In this document: positions 11,223 to 21,899 of the stretch, one piece after another
Layout of the letters: each line of letters begins with the position of its first letter
How positions within the stretch are numbered: the stretch's first letter is position 1
Origin: Macrostomum hystrix
Taxonomy: Eukaryota; Platyhelminthes; Macrostomidae
Direction: 5' to 3'
Assembly (NCBI GenBank): GCA_950097015.1
Contig: CATNEN010000025.1
Coordinates: 8,668,501-8,732,500, forward strand
Length of the DNA: 64,000 bases
Translations under genes and position numbers: made by a program
The notes under the pieces: model-generated
Seen by the model: only the letters and a program-made list of their open reading frames with translations
Database searches by the model: none
Told to the model about the DNA's origin: nothing

Positions 11223-11500
11223 TTCCTTAGCTTTTCCTTGGCTTTTTAATGCCCTAGTTTATTTGAGTGCATTAAGCAAGCATTAAGTTTTTACAAAATC
11301 TTGAACATATATTATAGTTTCTATAATTCCACTATCTTAATATTTACTATATTTTAATAAGGTTTTTGGTATAGTCATTTTTATTTCCAGTTTGTCAACT
11401 AGATAAAAAGGTTTTTTATAATCTCTACCTTGAGAAGCAGTGATAAGAATGAAAAAGGCTCGAATAAGTCAAAACAAAAGACTAACTCTCTACTATTAAA

Positions 11501-11715
11501 GGGGGAGAGTGGTGGAGTGGTTACCTCCACATGAGCTTGATTTTGCAGCAAGGCCACATTCATTTGGGGGTGCAATCACAGGGAGAAGGCTTGGGGACTT
11601 GTTGTGCAATTTACACATTTGAGGACCAACCTCCAAGGCACAGTGAAAGTGTACAATGCCTGACAATCAGAAAGTCAGGGCAGATATTTATACCTGTGTG
11701 TCTGTGCCTATGTAT
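11501..11715 (+). mobile_element. tRNA-derived SINE, left half, interrupted by a LINE
   Basis: Starts with a box-A-like GTGGAGTGGTTACC and continues through the family core (GAGAAGGCTTGGGGACTTG, AGTGTACAATGCCTGAC, AGAAAGTCAGGGCAGAT). The body stops at ATGTAT (11710-11715) and resumes after the LINE at 12832. It matches the copies at 30748 and 61681. Confidence 0.8.
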
Positions 11716-12831
11716 CATAGTTCTCTATGCATCAGAGGCCTGGGGAGCTTTTGTCTCCTGGAAACTGGGTACTCGGGATCGGAACCTTATAGAGAGAATT
11801 AATTCTAGAATCTGCAAGTCGATTCTGCAAGTTAGTCCAAACACTGACAGCAATGGTGCTCGGTCCGAATTAGGAAGACTACCACTATTATATAGTATTC
11901 AAAAAATAAGCCTTCAATACTGGTCCTCAGTTCGGAGCCGACCAGACTCCATCATCGCGAAATTGGTGGCAGATACAGAATACAGCGATGTTGGCATTGG
12001 GGAAAAAATGAATGGTGAAGTAATGCGGAATTGTCAACAGACTAGAATAACAAAGTCCATCAAAACGCACAGAGAGAACTTTGAGTCAGAGTTTCGAAGG
12101 CACTGGACTCAGAGGATGGGAAAATCAGCCAAGCTCAGCCACTTCTATTACACGTTTAAGAAAGATTTCTCCCGAGAAAAGTACCTAACAATAATCTCTA
12201 ACCCACAACAAAGGCGCACAATGTCCCGATTTCGTCTAGGAAACCACAAACTGGCCTGTGAGACATTGCGCACTGTAAGACCGAAAATCGCCTATGAAAA
12301 CAGAACATGTCCAAAATGTAGAGTCGAGGTAGAGAACGAAACTCATATTCTCTTTAGATGCGATTGGTCCGTTTATGTTCCAATTAGAAATAAATTCATA
12401 GAGAAAGTGGCAGGTACTGTTCGAAATTTCGAAAGTCTAACAGCTGATGACAAAATTGTGTATTTAATGACACAGGAAAGCACAGAGTTAACAGAAAGTT
12501 TTGTGGACTTCATAGAAAGCATAATTAAAGCTAGATAAAAAGCCACTGCCCTGAGGCCCATAGTTAGAATGCGAAAACACAATAGCTATTCTCCTTTCGG
12601 TCAGTTTTAATTTTCCCTTTAAATTTCAATATTTCATTTCTTGTTTTAATGCCTTTGTTTATTTCAAAAAGTTGTTTTTTTAATATTTTAATAACCTAAA
12701 ATTATGTATGCTACTGTCTTCCTATCGCCTTCTCTTTAAAAAATCGATTTGTTTAACCTCAAACATAAAATAAACAAAAAAATCAGCACCCAATCAGTGT
12801 GCGCACCTCAATAATAATAATAATAATAATA
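11716..12831 (+). mobile_element. 5'-truncated LINE (non-LTR retrotransposon) inserted in a SINE
   Basis: The open frame to the stop at 12536-12538 encodes the region C-terminal to a LINE reverse transcriptase. It starts with an LYASEAWG block (equivalent to the VLLYGCETW end of many RT domains), then an ERINSRICKSIL helix, and near the end a zinc knuckle C-x2-C-x8-H-x4-C. The catalytic RT domain and anything upstream are missing, as expected from 5' truncation. The 3' UTR ends in an (AAT)n tail at about 12810-12831. ATGTAT occurs on both sides (11710-11715 and 12832-12837) and is the probable target-site duplication. The frame is intact, so the insertion is fairly young. The clade (CR1/L2-like) is not certain. 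Confidence 0.82.
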
Positions 12832-12957
12832 ATGTATGGTATATATGTGCACATATTCTTAGGGATCAGCAAAATGGGGATAATCCTCCTTACTGGCTGC
12901 AGGTCTAGTGTCAAAAAAAATTTGCCAGTGCCCACAGCCCTCCTGCAGTTATTATTA
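12832..12957 (+). mobile_element. SINE, right half
   Basis: Continues the SINE after the LINE: GCACATATTCTTAGGGATCAGC, then the CTGGCTGCAGGTCTAGTGTC core and CCCTCCTGCAGTTATTATT, matching the ends of the copies at 30748 and 61681. Confidence 0.8.
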
Positions 12958-15340
12958 ACTCTACAATAAAAGAAAGCAATTAGTCTGCTTTAATGATAAT
13001 AAAGAATGACTTGTAAAGTGACTTGTTAGGGTCCATATTTTATTGGCAATTGATCATTAATGTTATTAAACTTTTTTATTATGTTTTAAGTACTCAATTA
13101 AAAAGATTAGTTTGCTTGTCTTTGACTTTATAGGAAAAATACTATAGGCCTACAAACATGTTTACTATGATAACCACTTAGAACTCCATTCGGCACAGTT
13201 CCTAGATTCCTATAAAGGACAAACATGATCAAATTGAATTAGGTACTGACACCAATAGTTAAAGTTTGTAGGGTTTGACTTTGACATTTTTTAACATTGT
13301 GAACAATGAAACTTTGCTACAATATTCTTTAAGGACCTTTAAAAACAAGGCCTATTATAGTCTGCTAGATCATAAAGATTCAAATTAGTTCATAGCTAAT
13401 CATTCTAAATAGCTATTTTACTACCTTACTTGGGTTTTGACAAGCTATATATTTTGGAAGCAAAGGAACATAATAATCATGAATCGTGATAGACATTTAC
13501 TACTGTTAATTAATATTTATTGTAACATTTTTCTGTAACAATATAAGCTGATGTTGAATAATAACTTAAAAGTAAGTTGTCCAAGAAATAAACCAGTTAG
13601 AAAGCCATTTTAAAGCTTCTGTAGCTACCCAAAGTGGTTTGAAAAGTCATTTAAGATGGAATTTTTTCAAACTAATAGGACTATATACTCCATATGTTGC
13701 TATACTACGAGTATATAAATCAAATTAAAGAAAAACAGTCATAATTTATTTGCGCGTTGAACTTTTATTTTAAGCACGCCGTATCACCCTCTAATCTTAC
13801 AGAAATTTTTCCACTGTCTACTGTCAATCTGTCAATTAGGAACTTGTACTGGGCATTTACTGAAAGTGTACATAATAATAATTGTTCAAAGCAAAGTTAT
13901 TTCTAAAAAAGAAAAATCTTTTGAACTCGTATCACGCATGCATGATATGAACTGAACAAAACTAAAACACGAAAAAGGCTAAATCGTAGCTATTCATAAA
14001 TTAAGTTTTCCTTAAATGCTCGTTTATTTAATTTATTTAACTAGGAATTTCTGAGTGCAAAGTTTTATAAAATTATGGACACTTTCACTTTACGAATGAA
14101 AGTCATGCTGCTGCCATGCATAAGTTTTTCTTTGTGGCGCTTGTACTTATTGGAAGTCTATATGTAAAACATTGACAGATAGGACCTCATGTGGCACCAC
14201 ATTTGATAAAAGGGACTTATTTCTATTGCCCTAGATTATTTAACTTAGGAACCTGCAATACGTAATTGCGTGGTAATTGTAATTACTAGTGCATATCTAC
14301 TTAAATTAAGGTAGTGTAACTATGCAATAATGTACCCCTTCAAAGTAACGCACTCAAAATTTACGCACTATCAGATTTCTAATTATAGAGAATAGAATAA
14401 GCGTATGCAAATAAGTAGCCCTTTCCACGGACACTAAGGAATTGAGGTAATTGCGCCATGGGCGATCCTCCCGGCCCTCCTCCCGACCTGACAGTCGTGG
14501 CGAACAGCCAGCCTGAAACTGCGAGCTGGCAAGTGCTAGTCGTCAAGTGCCATCGGCTACTGGACACTAAAGTTGCACATTTGTTCTGTTTCAAAAGTTG
14601 CATCATCATGTGAATATATTGACAATATAATATAGGCTAATATGGCAGACCATGGTTAGTGGGTATTCTCCTTACTACTATATAATGATGCAGACTATAT
14701 ATATAGTGGCCGTAGACGAGGCACTATGTGACGGGTCGGGAGATCTGTAGAGATAAATGGAGAAAACTCAGGAAAAGGAGCGATGATTATAAATTTGCGT
14801 CTAAACCGAAATAATAGTGATAAGTTTTTTGGTAACAATACTTTATTATTTGTTATAATTATGTAGCTCGAATGCTTAAAACTTATTGAGCTAGCATGAC
14901 TTCAAATGATTAGTATATGCTTATTATATCCCGACAAAAATTAGCATGCAGCAGGAAGCATCCATCCAACTGTCTATTGCAAGAGCTTAATTATCATATC
15001 AGTGCATGGCATAACGTACTGCAGAATCAATATTATTTCTAATCGACTGTGCCATTATGGATAGGTAAGGTAGTGTTGTAGTTAGGACTACAACTATGGT
15101 AGGAAATGAGACTTTCACTAATGGTTGAAAAACTATTTCGCATAGAGTTGTGAATTATTATCGTGCGACTTCTGCATTAACGAAAAGAAAGAATTAAACG
15201 GCTGAATTTAATAATACGATACAAATCATAATTCTATGCACTGAGCTAACTAGTTGCATGTACATTTTCTGGCTGCACTTAGTAAGTATGCATAATCATT
15301 CAAGCAGGTTTACGCCTTTCTGATTGGCTTTTTAGTCGGC
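12958..15340. other. AT-rich intergenic region, no gene seen
   Basis: About 2.4 kb of A+T-rich sequence with frequent stops in all frames. A minus-strand frame at 14379-14609 is short and has no recognisable motif. No RNA gene is recognised. Confidence 0.55.
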
Positions 15341-15356
15341 TCCATTTTCCAACCAA

Positions 15357-15555
15357 TCACAGCGCGCTGCCACCCACGTCTTCATCCAGGCTCATTCCAT
15401 ACTGCATGCGCCGCCTTCGGCGACTTAAAAAGCCGCTTTGAGTTGTCGATTGCTGCACCTCCTGCTGCTGCAGCTGTTGTTCTTGCTGACCATTGACAGT
15501 TTCAGCCCTGCGACTGCGCCTACTATTAGTTTCGCCATCTGCCGACCGGTTAGGC
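15357..15555 (-). CDS. Putative last exon of the TRIM gene
   Basis: Sixty-six codons and a stop, preceded by a GCGCAG acceptor and phase-compatible (1-base entry) with the exon at 15620-15901. The product is Gln-rich in the middle, then holds a basic RRRRR cluster and a short acidic tail ending SAL. No domain is recognised. Its link to the exon at 15620 is well supported by splice sites and phase; the link of both to the TRIM exons upstream is inferred. Confidence 0.5.
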
Positions 15556-15619
15556 CTGCGCATGTTTTTATGCAGTAGTTAAAAAACTGCTGATACAAAT
15601 AATTACTGATTTGTCTTAC

Positions 15620-15901
15620 CGAATAGTGTTAACCGCTTTGTCCTCCATCTCGGGCCCCTCCGTGACCGTCTCCTGATCTCTGCCCCGCGGCACCGCTTCA
15701 GTTTGCGTCAAGGCCGATTCCGTCTGCGCGACGATGTTGTTTTGATTGACCCCGCTGCCAGCGGCCGTGGAAAACTGGCCGACATCGCGAGTTGGCGTAA
15801 AGTCCACCGACTCTAGCAGAAACTCCACCGGTTCGGTTTGAGTCTCGGCATTCAGCAACTCCGGCTGCTCCTCCTGGCCCAGGGTGTCGATGCTGGCTAG
15901 G
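15620..15901 (-). CDS. Putative penultimate exon of the TRIM gene, with TQT motifs
   Basis: 282 nt between a pyrimidine-rich acceptor (CTTCTCCAG) and a GTAAGA donor. The acidic, Ser/Thr/Glu-rich product contains AETQTEP and ALTQTEA, which resemble the TQT core bound by dynein light chain LC8. Entry phase matches a possible donor (AG|GTTCGA) at 17513 in the TRIM coiled-coil exon, on the same strand 1.6 kb upstream. If that join is wrong, this belongs to an unknown gene. Confidence 0.5.
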
Positions 15902-16208
15902 CTGGAGAAGCTGCAGAGCGAGGCGGGAGGTTCGGGCCATAGACTCTAGCCAGCATATCACCTGCAGCAGACTGCAGCACATTGATCCCGGGGCACAGTG
16001 GGTGGGCACTGGTGCATATAATTCCATGACTGTCAAACTGCAGTCAGCGAGGAGGCAATTCTGCCAAATCCGCTGACACCCGAGCACACACAGGCGCGTC
16101 AAGCAGGCACCTCACAAAGGTGTGTGCATCGGGCCCATGAATTTCTCAACATCACACCTCACTGCGCCTTGTGGCTTGGCCCTCGTCGACATAAAATTGC
16201 ACGAAATG

Positions 16209-16297
16209 AAGTGGGACGCAAGAGGGGGTGAGTGGCAGAGAGCGGTCTAGCGCGTTTACCTCTGGCAGCTCGATTCCACGGTGAGGCCACATTCATT
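16209..16297 (+). mobile_element. Truncated SINE (5' tRNA-like part)
   Basis: GAGTGGCAGAGAGCGGTCTAG (box A region) and the CTCGATTCCACGG box B are followed by GTGAGGCCACATTCATT, as in the copy at 11501. The rest of the element is absent. It lies antisense within the proposed TRIM intron. Confidence 0.7.
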
Positions 16298-17512
16298 CAA
16301 TCATCAATCTGATTACTTGATAGAATTAGAATATACAGCAACCAAACTGCAAAGCAAGCTATACGCGATTTCAATATACGAAATTCATATCCAACATTCA
16401 ATATGCGATTGGAATGTTAAGGCGTGATGGAAAAATTTCGAATGTCCATGTTTGTGCCATTGTTAGCGTGATCCGATAGGCCTAACAATTAATGTTAATT
16501 TTTTAAAAGTTACGATATCAATTTTTTAACATGGGCAGCACCGTCGATCTGGCAGTAATTAGCTCACTTCTATAAAAGTAATATTATTGCGCAATAATTA
16601 GCACGTTTCATGCTTGATAGATGTCTACAGTTTTAAGTTCGTGCTACTGTTAGTAGGCTTCAAGAGGAATAAAAAGAATGATGACTTCACCGAATTGTGT
16701 TCATTGAATGTGCGGTAAAAATAAAAACCTACCTTTCGTTCCTCATTCGTCTGAAATCCAGAAGTCAGAAAGTTTGCGGAAGTACAGTCACAGTCACAAA
16801 TAACACGAGGTAATTAAAAATTCAATGCAATGCCTCTCTTAAATACAACCATCTCCTTTAGCAAAAAACGAAGCGTACAAAGCAAAGCTAAAGCAGGTAA
16901 CTAATTGTGCGGTATTAGTTGCGTAGAAATATAATTAGCGTCATCGACTGCGCTTAATCTTGAATATTCTGTGACACCACAATGTTCCGTAAATAGGCTG
17001 TTGCCCTGTTGTTTGGGCGATATACTCCGGACTGAGTATCAATCTTGGTCGATTGAAAAGTTAAAGTAATATTCTATTAATTTTGTTTCAATTGGTACAA
17101 GGTCAAAAAATCCACAGAGGATCCGTGAGAGGATACATAGATAGCTATTTTTAGACTAAAAGTACATACGAGCTACGCTAGGCGGAAGCCAAATTAGTGC
17201 CCAGTAGATGGAGTGAGGTGGCTGCTAGACGAAGTCTCGTGACTGTGGCGGGAGCCAATCGGTTTCAAGCAGCATGTTTGTTGCAAAGGTCAACCCTCGA
17301 CCCTCGAGCTTGCTTGAAGGATTGTTGCGCAAACGGTTTAGAAATAAACAGACTACTAACCGATAATTACATTTTTGCGCTATGCCAGAGCTACAGCAGA
17401 ACCTCATTGCAACCAGAACAGATTCACTGCAGGCCAGCGAAAAGTTTCAACAAAGCGACTCGCATGAACTAGAAAGCAAGCCAATAGAAATTGAAGATTT
17501 GAGGCTTCGAAC

Positions 17513-17862
17513 CTGGAGTTGGAAATGATGCAGGATCGAAACTTGCTAGCGTTAGGCTTGTCCATGTCCTGTATGGAGCCCAGCTCAATGTGACCGGGCA
17601 GGAACCGAATCTCCTTGCTCATAGTCTTGGGCAGGTCGATCTCCATAGCCTGCGACAGGGAGGACAGCTTCTCCTGGACTTCCCGCTTCAGCAGCAGAAG
17701 TTCAATGTCCTTGCCCTGGAGCACGATCTCAGTCAGGGCGCAGGTGCTCTTCAAGGTCTCGAGAGCTGATTGCAGTTCAGCCTTTCGGCCGATCACCTCC
17801 ATGGTCTGCTTGCCGTACAAGTTGTGCACTTCGTCCACCAGCTGCTTCTCGCGCTGGCGAAT
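17513..17862 (-). CDS. TRIM protein, exon 2 (coiled coil)
   Basis: Joined in phase 0 to exon 1 (18028-18789). It begins IRQREKQLVDEVHNLYGK and continues the long heptad-rich coiled coil typical of TRIM dimers, including a leucine-rich ELLLLKREVQEKL segment. If not spliced at 17513, the frame runs on to a stop at 17404. That 36-residue tail, rich in Phe, Trp and Leu, looks non-coding, which favours a splice here. The donor AG|GTTCGA is weak, so the exon end is uncertain. Confidence 0.72.
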
Positions 17863-18027
17863 CTGTGCGCGAAAGATGGACGGAAAGGAACAAGCGGGGC
17901 TGAATGGATTGGCTATGGATTCTTCAATACAAATGGAAAATGAAAACAGTTTTTTGACCTAAGATGGCACCTGGGAGATAGGTACGTGTCTAGTATTGCT
18001 TGGCTATTAACTAGCTGGGTCGCTTAC

Positions 18028-18789
18028 ATCGGAGACAAACTCAATGGCCAGCTCTCGAATCTTCTTCTCAGCCTCCGTGATCTGTCTCTCAGTGCTGCTC
18101 ACTCGTTCCATGTACTTTTCGTAGACGCCAATCTTGGACTTGCAGTCGGCCAGTACGCCTTCAATGTCAGCCTTGTACTTGACAACAGCCTCGCTGAAGC
18201 TGGACACTTCGTGCTCCTTGTGCTCATTGAACGCGCAGATAATGCACACGCAGGCCTGGCAGGGCTCACAGTAGAAGCGGACAATCTCCTCCGGGTGGTC
18301 CTTGCAGATAATGTCCTTCTCGGTCTCGACGTCGAATATTGAATGGTCGCGCGTCACCTTGGTCTCCTTGTGCTGCTCAACACAAGCTCTACAGAGTAGC
18401 TTGTTGCAGTCCAGGCACTTGCTGGTGGCCTGCTCCCGTGCCCGCCGGCCAACCATCTTGCAGATGTCACAGCTGGCCGAGCTGCTGGCCGACTTCTGCT
18501 GCCGGTCCATTGTGTCAGACAGGTTGGAGATGAGGAAATTGTCCGGCAGCTTCTTGGCGCCGCCCACCGGCAGCTGTGTGCGCTTGCGGCACAGCGGACA
18601 GGTGAACTCGCGGTAGTCCGAGTACTTCTTGTAGGCAGCCTCAGAGGCGATGTGATTCTCGATGCACACCTCGCAGAATGTGTGCAGGCAGGGCAGACAT
18701 TTCGGCGTCTTGAACGGACTCATACAAATCTTGCACACCAGGAACTCATCGTGGATCTCTTGCACCAGCTTGCCGGCCTGCGTTGCCAT
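18028..18789 (-). CDS. TRIM E3 ubiquitin ligase, exon 1 (RING, two B-boxes)
   Basis: First 254 codons of a tripartite-motif protein, a RING-type ubiquitin ligase scaffold. ATG 18789 is followed by a C3HC4 RING at residues 19-67 (Cys19, Cys22, Cys34, His36, Cys39, Cys42, Cys64, Cys67). A B-box-1-like zinc site follows at about 107-149, B-box 2 at 162-193 (ICKDH..., CEPC, CIIC, HKEH), and then the start of a coiled coil. The donor GAT|GTAAGC is strong. The RING and first B-box resemble the TRIM2/3/32 type, but no NHL, PRY-SPRY or filamin domain is found downstream. With the inferred exons the protein would be 530 aa. The substrate is unknown. Confidence 0.9.
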
Positions 18790-19690
18790 AACAGCGGGAC
18801 TGACTCGAGGCAGGACAGCGACCGCGCTGGTTCCAGATGACGCGGCCGAGGAGGTTGGTGAGAGTCGAACCGCTGATTCTAAACGACTGCTTCTCGAGCG
18901 AGATTTGTCATCTGCGGACGCTGCGAAACAGTTGCGAGAGAACTAAAGTGTACCGTGCTAGGAGTTGGAGTCTGATGACTAGAATCCTTCTGCTAGAGCA
19001 CCATTGAGCTCGTGTTACTACGAAAAAACTAACGAACTGTGCGCTCGGCAAGAAGACTGTGTTAAAACTGAAATAACAAGCTAACTGAATTGCTGGCCTT
19101 CTTGATGCACGCATTTAGAAACGAGGTACACTATTTTCTCGTCCTTCAAGCAATGATTTCAGCTGCATCCTATTTGGGATCAGGGATCAGAAGAGGTACA
19201 AGGTATAGGACACGGGGACATTGCCATTGGTTCTTGTCATTGGCCGATGTTCTGCGGTGGCTGAATGTACGCTCATACTAGTCGAAGGTGGGCCTCTCTC
19301 TACAGTCGTACCTCCAAACTGGGTCAAGGAATGGCGAGTGGCAAGAATGGAAGGTGAATCGGGTGGGCTGGAATTTTCCTTTAGATGCAGCGTCCATGTT
19401 CATCCTTCTGCTGCTGCTGCTGCTGCTGCTGCAATGGTTTCCGAGCAACGCAGGGGCAGAGCGGCTGCCATTTAGATCCCAATGGGATGACTCAGTGAAC
19501 ACAGTACAGATGCAACTGCTTGATATAGCCATTTCCAGTCTAGCAGCTGCAGCGAATGCAAACGAGGCAAACTTATGCATCATGAATTTTGTAGGTCAGT
19601 TTTATAATCTAGCAAGTCCTTCAATTCGACATGGTCTCTGATTCGACTTGGTTGGTTATGAAACCGAGACATTGACAGTCATTCTAAATT
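18790..19690. other. 5' flank of the TRIM gene, no other gene
   Basis: Contains a short CTG run (about 19408-19431). Open frames here are short and lack motifs. It probably includes the promoter and 5' UTR of the TRIM gene. Confidence 0.45.
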
Positions 19691-20282
19691 CAGTCAGTCA
19701 GTCAGTCAGTCAGTCAGTCAGTCAGTCAGTCAGTCAGTCAGTCAGTCAGTCAGTCAGTCAGTCAGTCAGTCAGTCAGTCAGTCAGTCAGTCAGTCAGTCA
19801 GTCAGTCAGTCAGTCAGTCAGTCAGTCAGTCAGTCAGTCAGTCAGTCAGTCAGTCAGTCAGTCAGTCAGTCAGTCAGTCAGTCAGTCAGTCAGTCAGTCA
19901 GTCAGTCAGTCAGTCAGTCAGTCAGTCAGTCAGTCAGTCAGTCAGTCAGTCAGTCAGTCAGTCAGTCAGTCAGTCAGTCAGTCAGTCAGTCAGTCAGTCA
20001 GTCAGTCAGTCAGTCAGTCAGTCAGTCAGTCAGTCAGTCAGTCAGTCAGTCAGTCAGTCAGTCAGTCAGTCAGTCAGTCAGTCAGTCAGTCAGTCAGTCA
20101 GTCAGTCAGTCAGTCAGTCAGTCAGTCAGTCAGTCAGTCAGTCAGTCAGTCAGTCAGTCAGTCAGTCAGTCAGTCAGTCAGTCAGTCAGTCAGTCAGTCA
20201 GTCAGTCAGTCAGTCAGTCAGTCAGTCAGTCAGTCAGTCAGTCAGTCAGTCAGTCAGTCAGTCAGTCAGTCAGTCAGTCAGT
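19691..20282. repeat. (CAGT)148 perfect tetranucleotide array
   Basis: 592 bp of CAGT units with no substitution that I can see, in contrast to the older, variant-bearing array at 3174-4269. The lack of point variants suggests recent expansion. Confidence 0.97.
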
Positions 20283-20860
20283 ACTGCTGACCATTTCATC
20301 CCAAAGCTGTATGTTTATCCTGTTTATTAATTTAATTAGTTTATTAGTTTATTAACACGCTATTAATTTTGCGTGTTAAAATATCATCTGAACCGATTGG
20401 GGACATCTGTGATAAGGCAGCAAGGCACTCACTCTGGGTCCTGTAGGAGTATCGACTAGACAGACCGCTAGACATTGTCGGGACGGCGGCTGTGTCCGGG
20501 CAGTGATAAGCTGATGGAATGGCGAAGAAAGTTTCAACTGGTTCAGCCTTCTTCTGTCAGACTTTTCTGCTCCTTTATCTTGTCCACCCCCGGTCTCTCG
20601 CCACAGCTAGCGCCTTGCGGGGTTGCCTCCACCACCATTTGCCCTCTTAGCCTCCGCGCTGCGGCAAAATTTGCGAACAAATCAAGCGAATTAGGAAAAA
20701 AATGGGATAGGAAACTGTACTCGAGCGTAGGAAGATACGTTCGGGATAACGAGAGAAGCCTGGCGATTGGCGAGGAAAATATCCTGATAGAGATGAAGAA
20801 GTGAAGGGGTTTGGAATACTAGATCAAATGGAATAAAGTAGATAGGAAAATAGGAAAGAG
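20283..20860. other. Intergenic, nothing recognised
   Basis: Mixed sequence between two tandem arrays, with no supported gene. Confidence 0.45.
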
Positions 20861-20862
20861 AT

Positions 20863-21474
20863 TGGAATTGGGGATCTGGGAGTAGAGGCAGTGGAATTGG
20901 GGATCTGGGAGTAGAGGCAGTGGAATTGAGGATCTGGGAGTAGAGGCAGTGGAATTGGGGATCTGGGAGTAGAGGCAGTGGAATTGGGGATCTGGGAGTA
21001 GAGGCAGTGGAATTGAGGATCTGGGAGTAGAGGCAGTGGAATTGGGGATCTGGGAGTAGAGGCAGTGGAATTGAGGATCTGGGAGTAGAGGCAGTGGAAT
21101 TGAGGATCTGGGAGTAGAGGCAGTGGAATTGGGAATCTGGGAGTAGAGGCAGTGGAATTGGGGATCTGGGAGTAGAGGCAGTGGAATTGAGGATCTGGGA
21201 GTAGAGGCAGTGGAATTGGGGATCTGGGAGTAGAGGCAGTGGAATTGAGGATCTGGGAGTAGAGGCAGTGGAATTGAGGATCTGGGAGTAGAGGCAGTGG
21301 AATTGGGGATCTGGGAGTAGAGGCAGTGGAATTGGGGATCTGGGAGTAGAGGCAGTGGAATTGGGGATCTGGGAGTAGAGGCAGTGGAATTGGGGATCTG
21401 GGAGTAGAGGCAGTGGAATTGGGGATCTGGGAGTAGAGGTAGTGGAATTGGGGATCTGGGAGTAGAGGCAGAGG
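20863..21474. repeat. 29-bp minisatellite
   Basis: About 21 units of 29 bp (GGGGATCTGGGAGTAGAGGC followed by AGTGGAATT) with a GGGG/GAGG polymorphism. It lies just 3' of the alpha2/delta gene. The unit is not a multiple of three, so the open minus frame reads a 29-residue super-repeat. Confidence 0.95.
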
Positions 21475-21782
21475 TATGGGAAGGAACTGGGGTGGAAGGG
21501 ACAACAGACTCATGAAATCCTTAGTAAACTGGATAGTAAGGACAATATAAATTAATAATTGGAAATCTGGATAACGACAAGGAATGCAAGACAAGAATTT
21601 GGCAATCAACAATCCATTAACTGCTATATTCATTATAATCAGCAAAGCAGGAGGAAACAAGCAGATATGGCACAATGCTGTGGCGAGGTTTCGGTCTGTT
21701 CCTAGCACAATGTGCATTATTTAGAATAGCAAATAAGCTTAGGGCTAGATGACTGGGCCGGTGATTGGGCGGTTTGCAGTGC

Positions 21783-21899
21783 TCAGTTCAGCAGGTGGAA
21801 TGAATAAATGCTTGGCCTGCTGCCTACTACCGCCGTTACTACTAACAAGTAGACAGTGGGGAGAATGGCCGCGCCTGAGCCGCACTCTGAGCTGTCCTC
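21783..21899 (-). CDS. alpha2/delta exon 23 (C-terminus)
   Basis: Residues 1244-1281. ECGSG resembles the ECGG near the end of vertebrate alpha2/delta-2. A hydrophobic run ([15 protein letters not shown]) and a short polar end follow, compatible with a GPI-anchor signal or membrane segment. The acceptor is CTACAG. Confidence 0.88.
   Translation of the reverse strand, partial: EDSSECGSGAAILPTVYLLVVTAVVGSRPSIYSFHLLN

Noticed and set aside
14379-14609. 76-codon minus-strand frame
   Set aside because: No recognisable motif, short, in AT-rich intergenic DNA.
20824-21717. 297-codon minus-strand frame
   Set aside because: 29-residue super-repeat produced by the 29-bp minisatellite; flanking residues have no motif.
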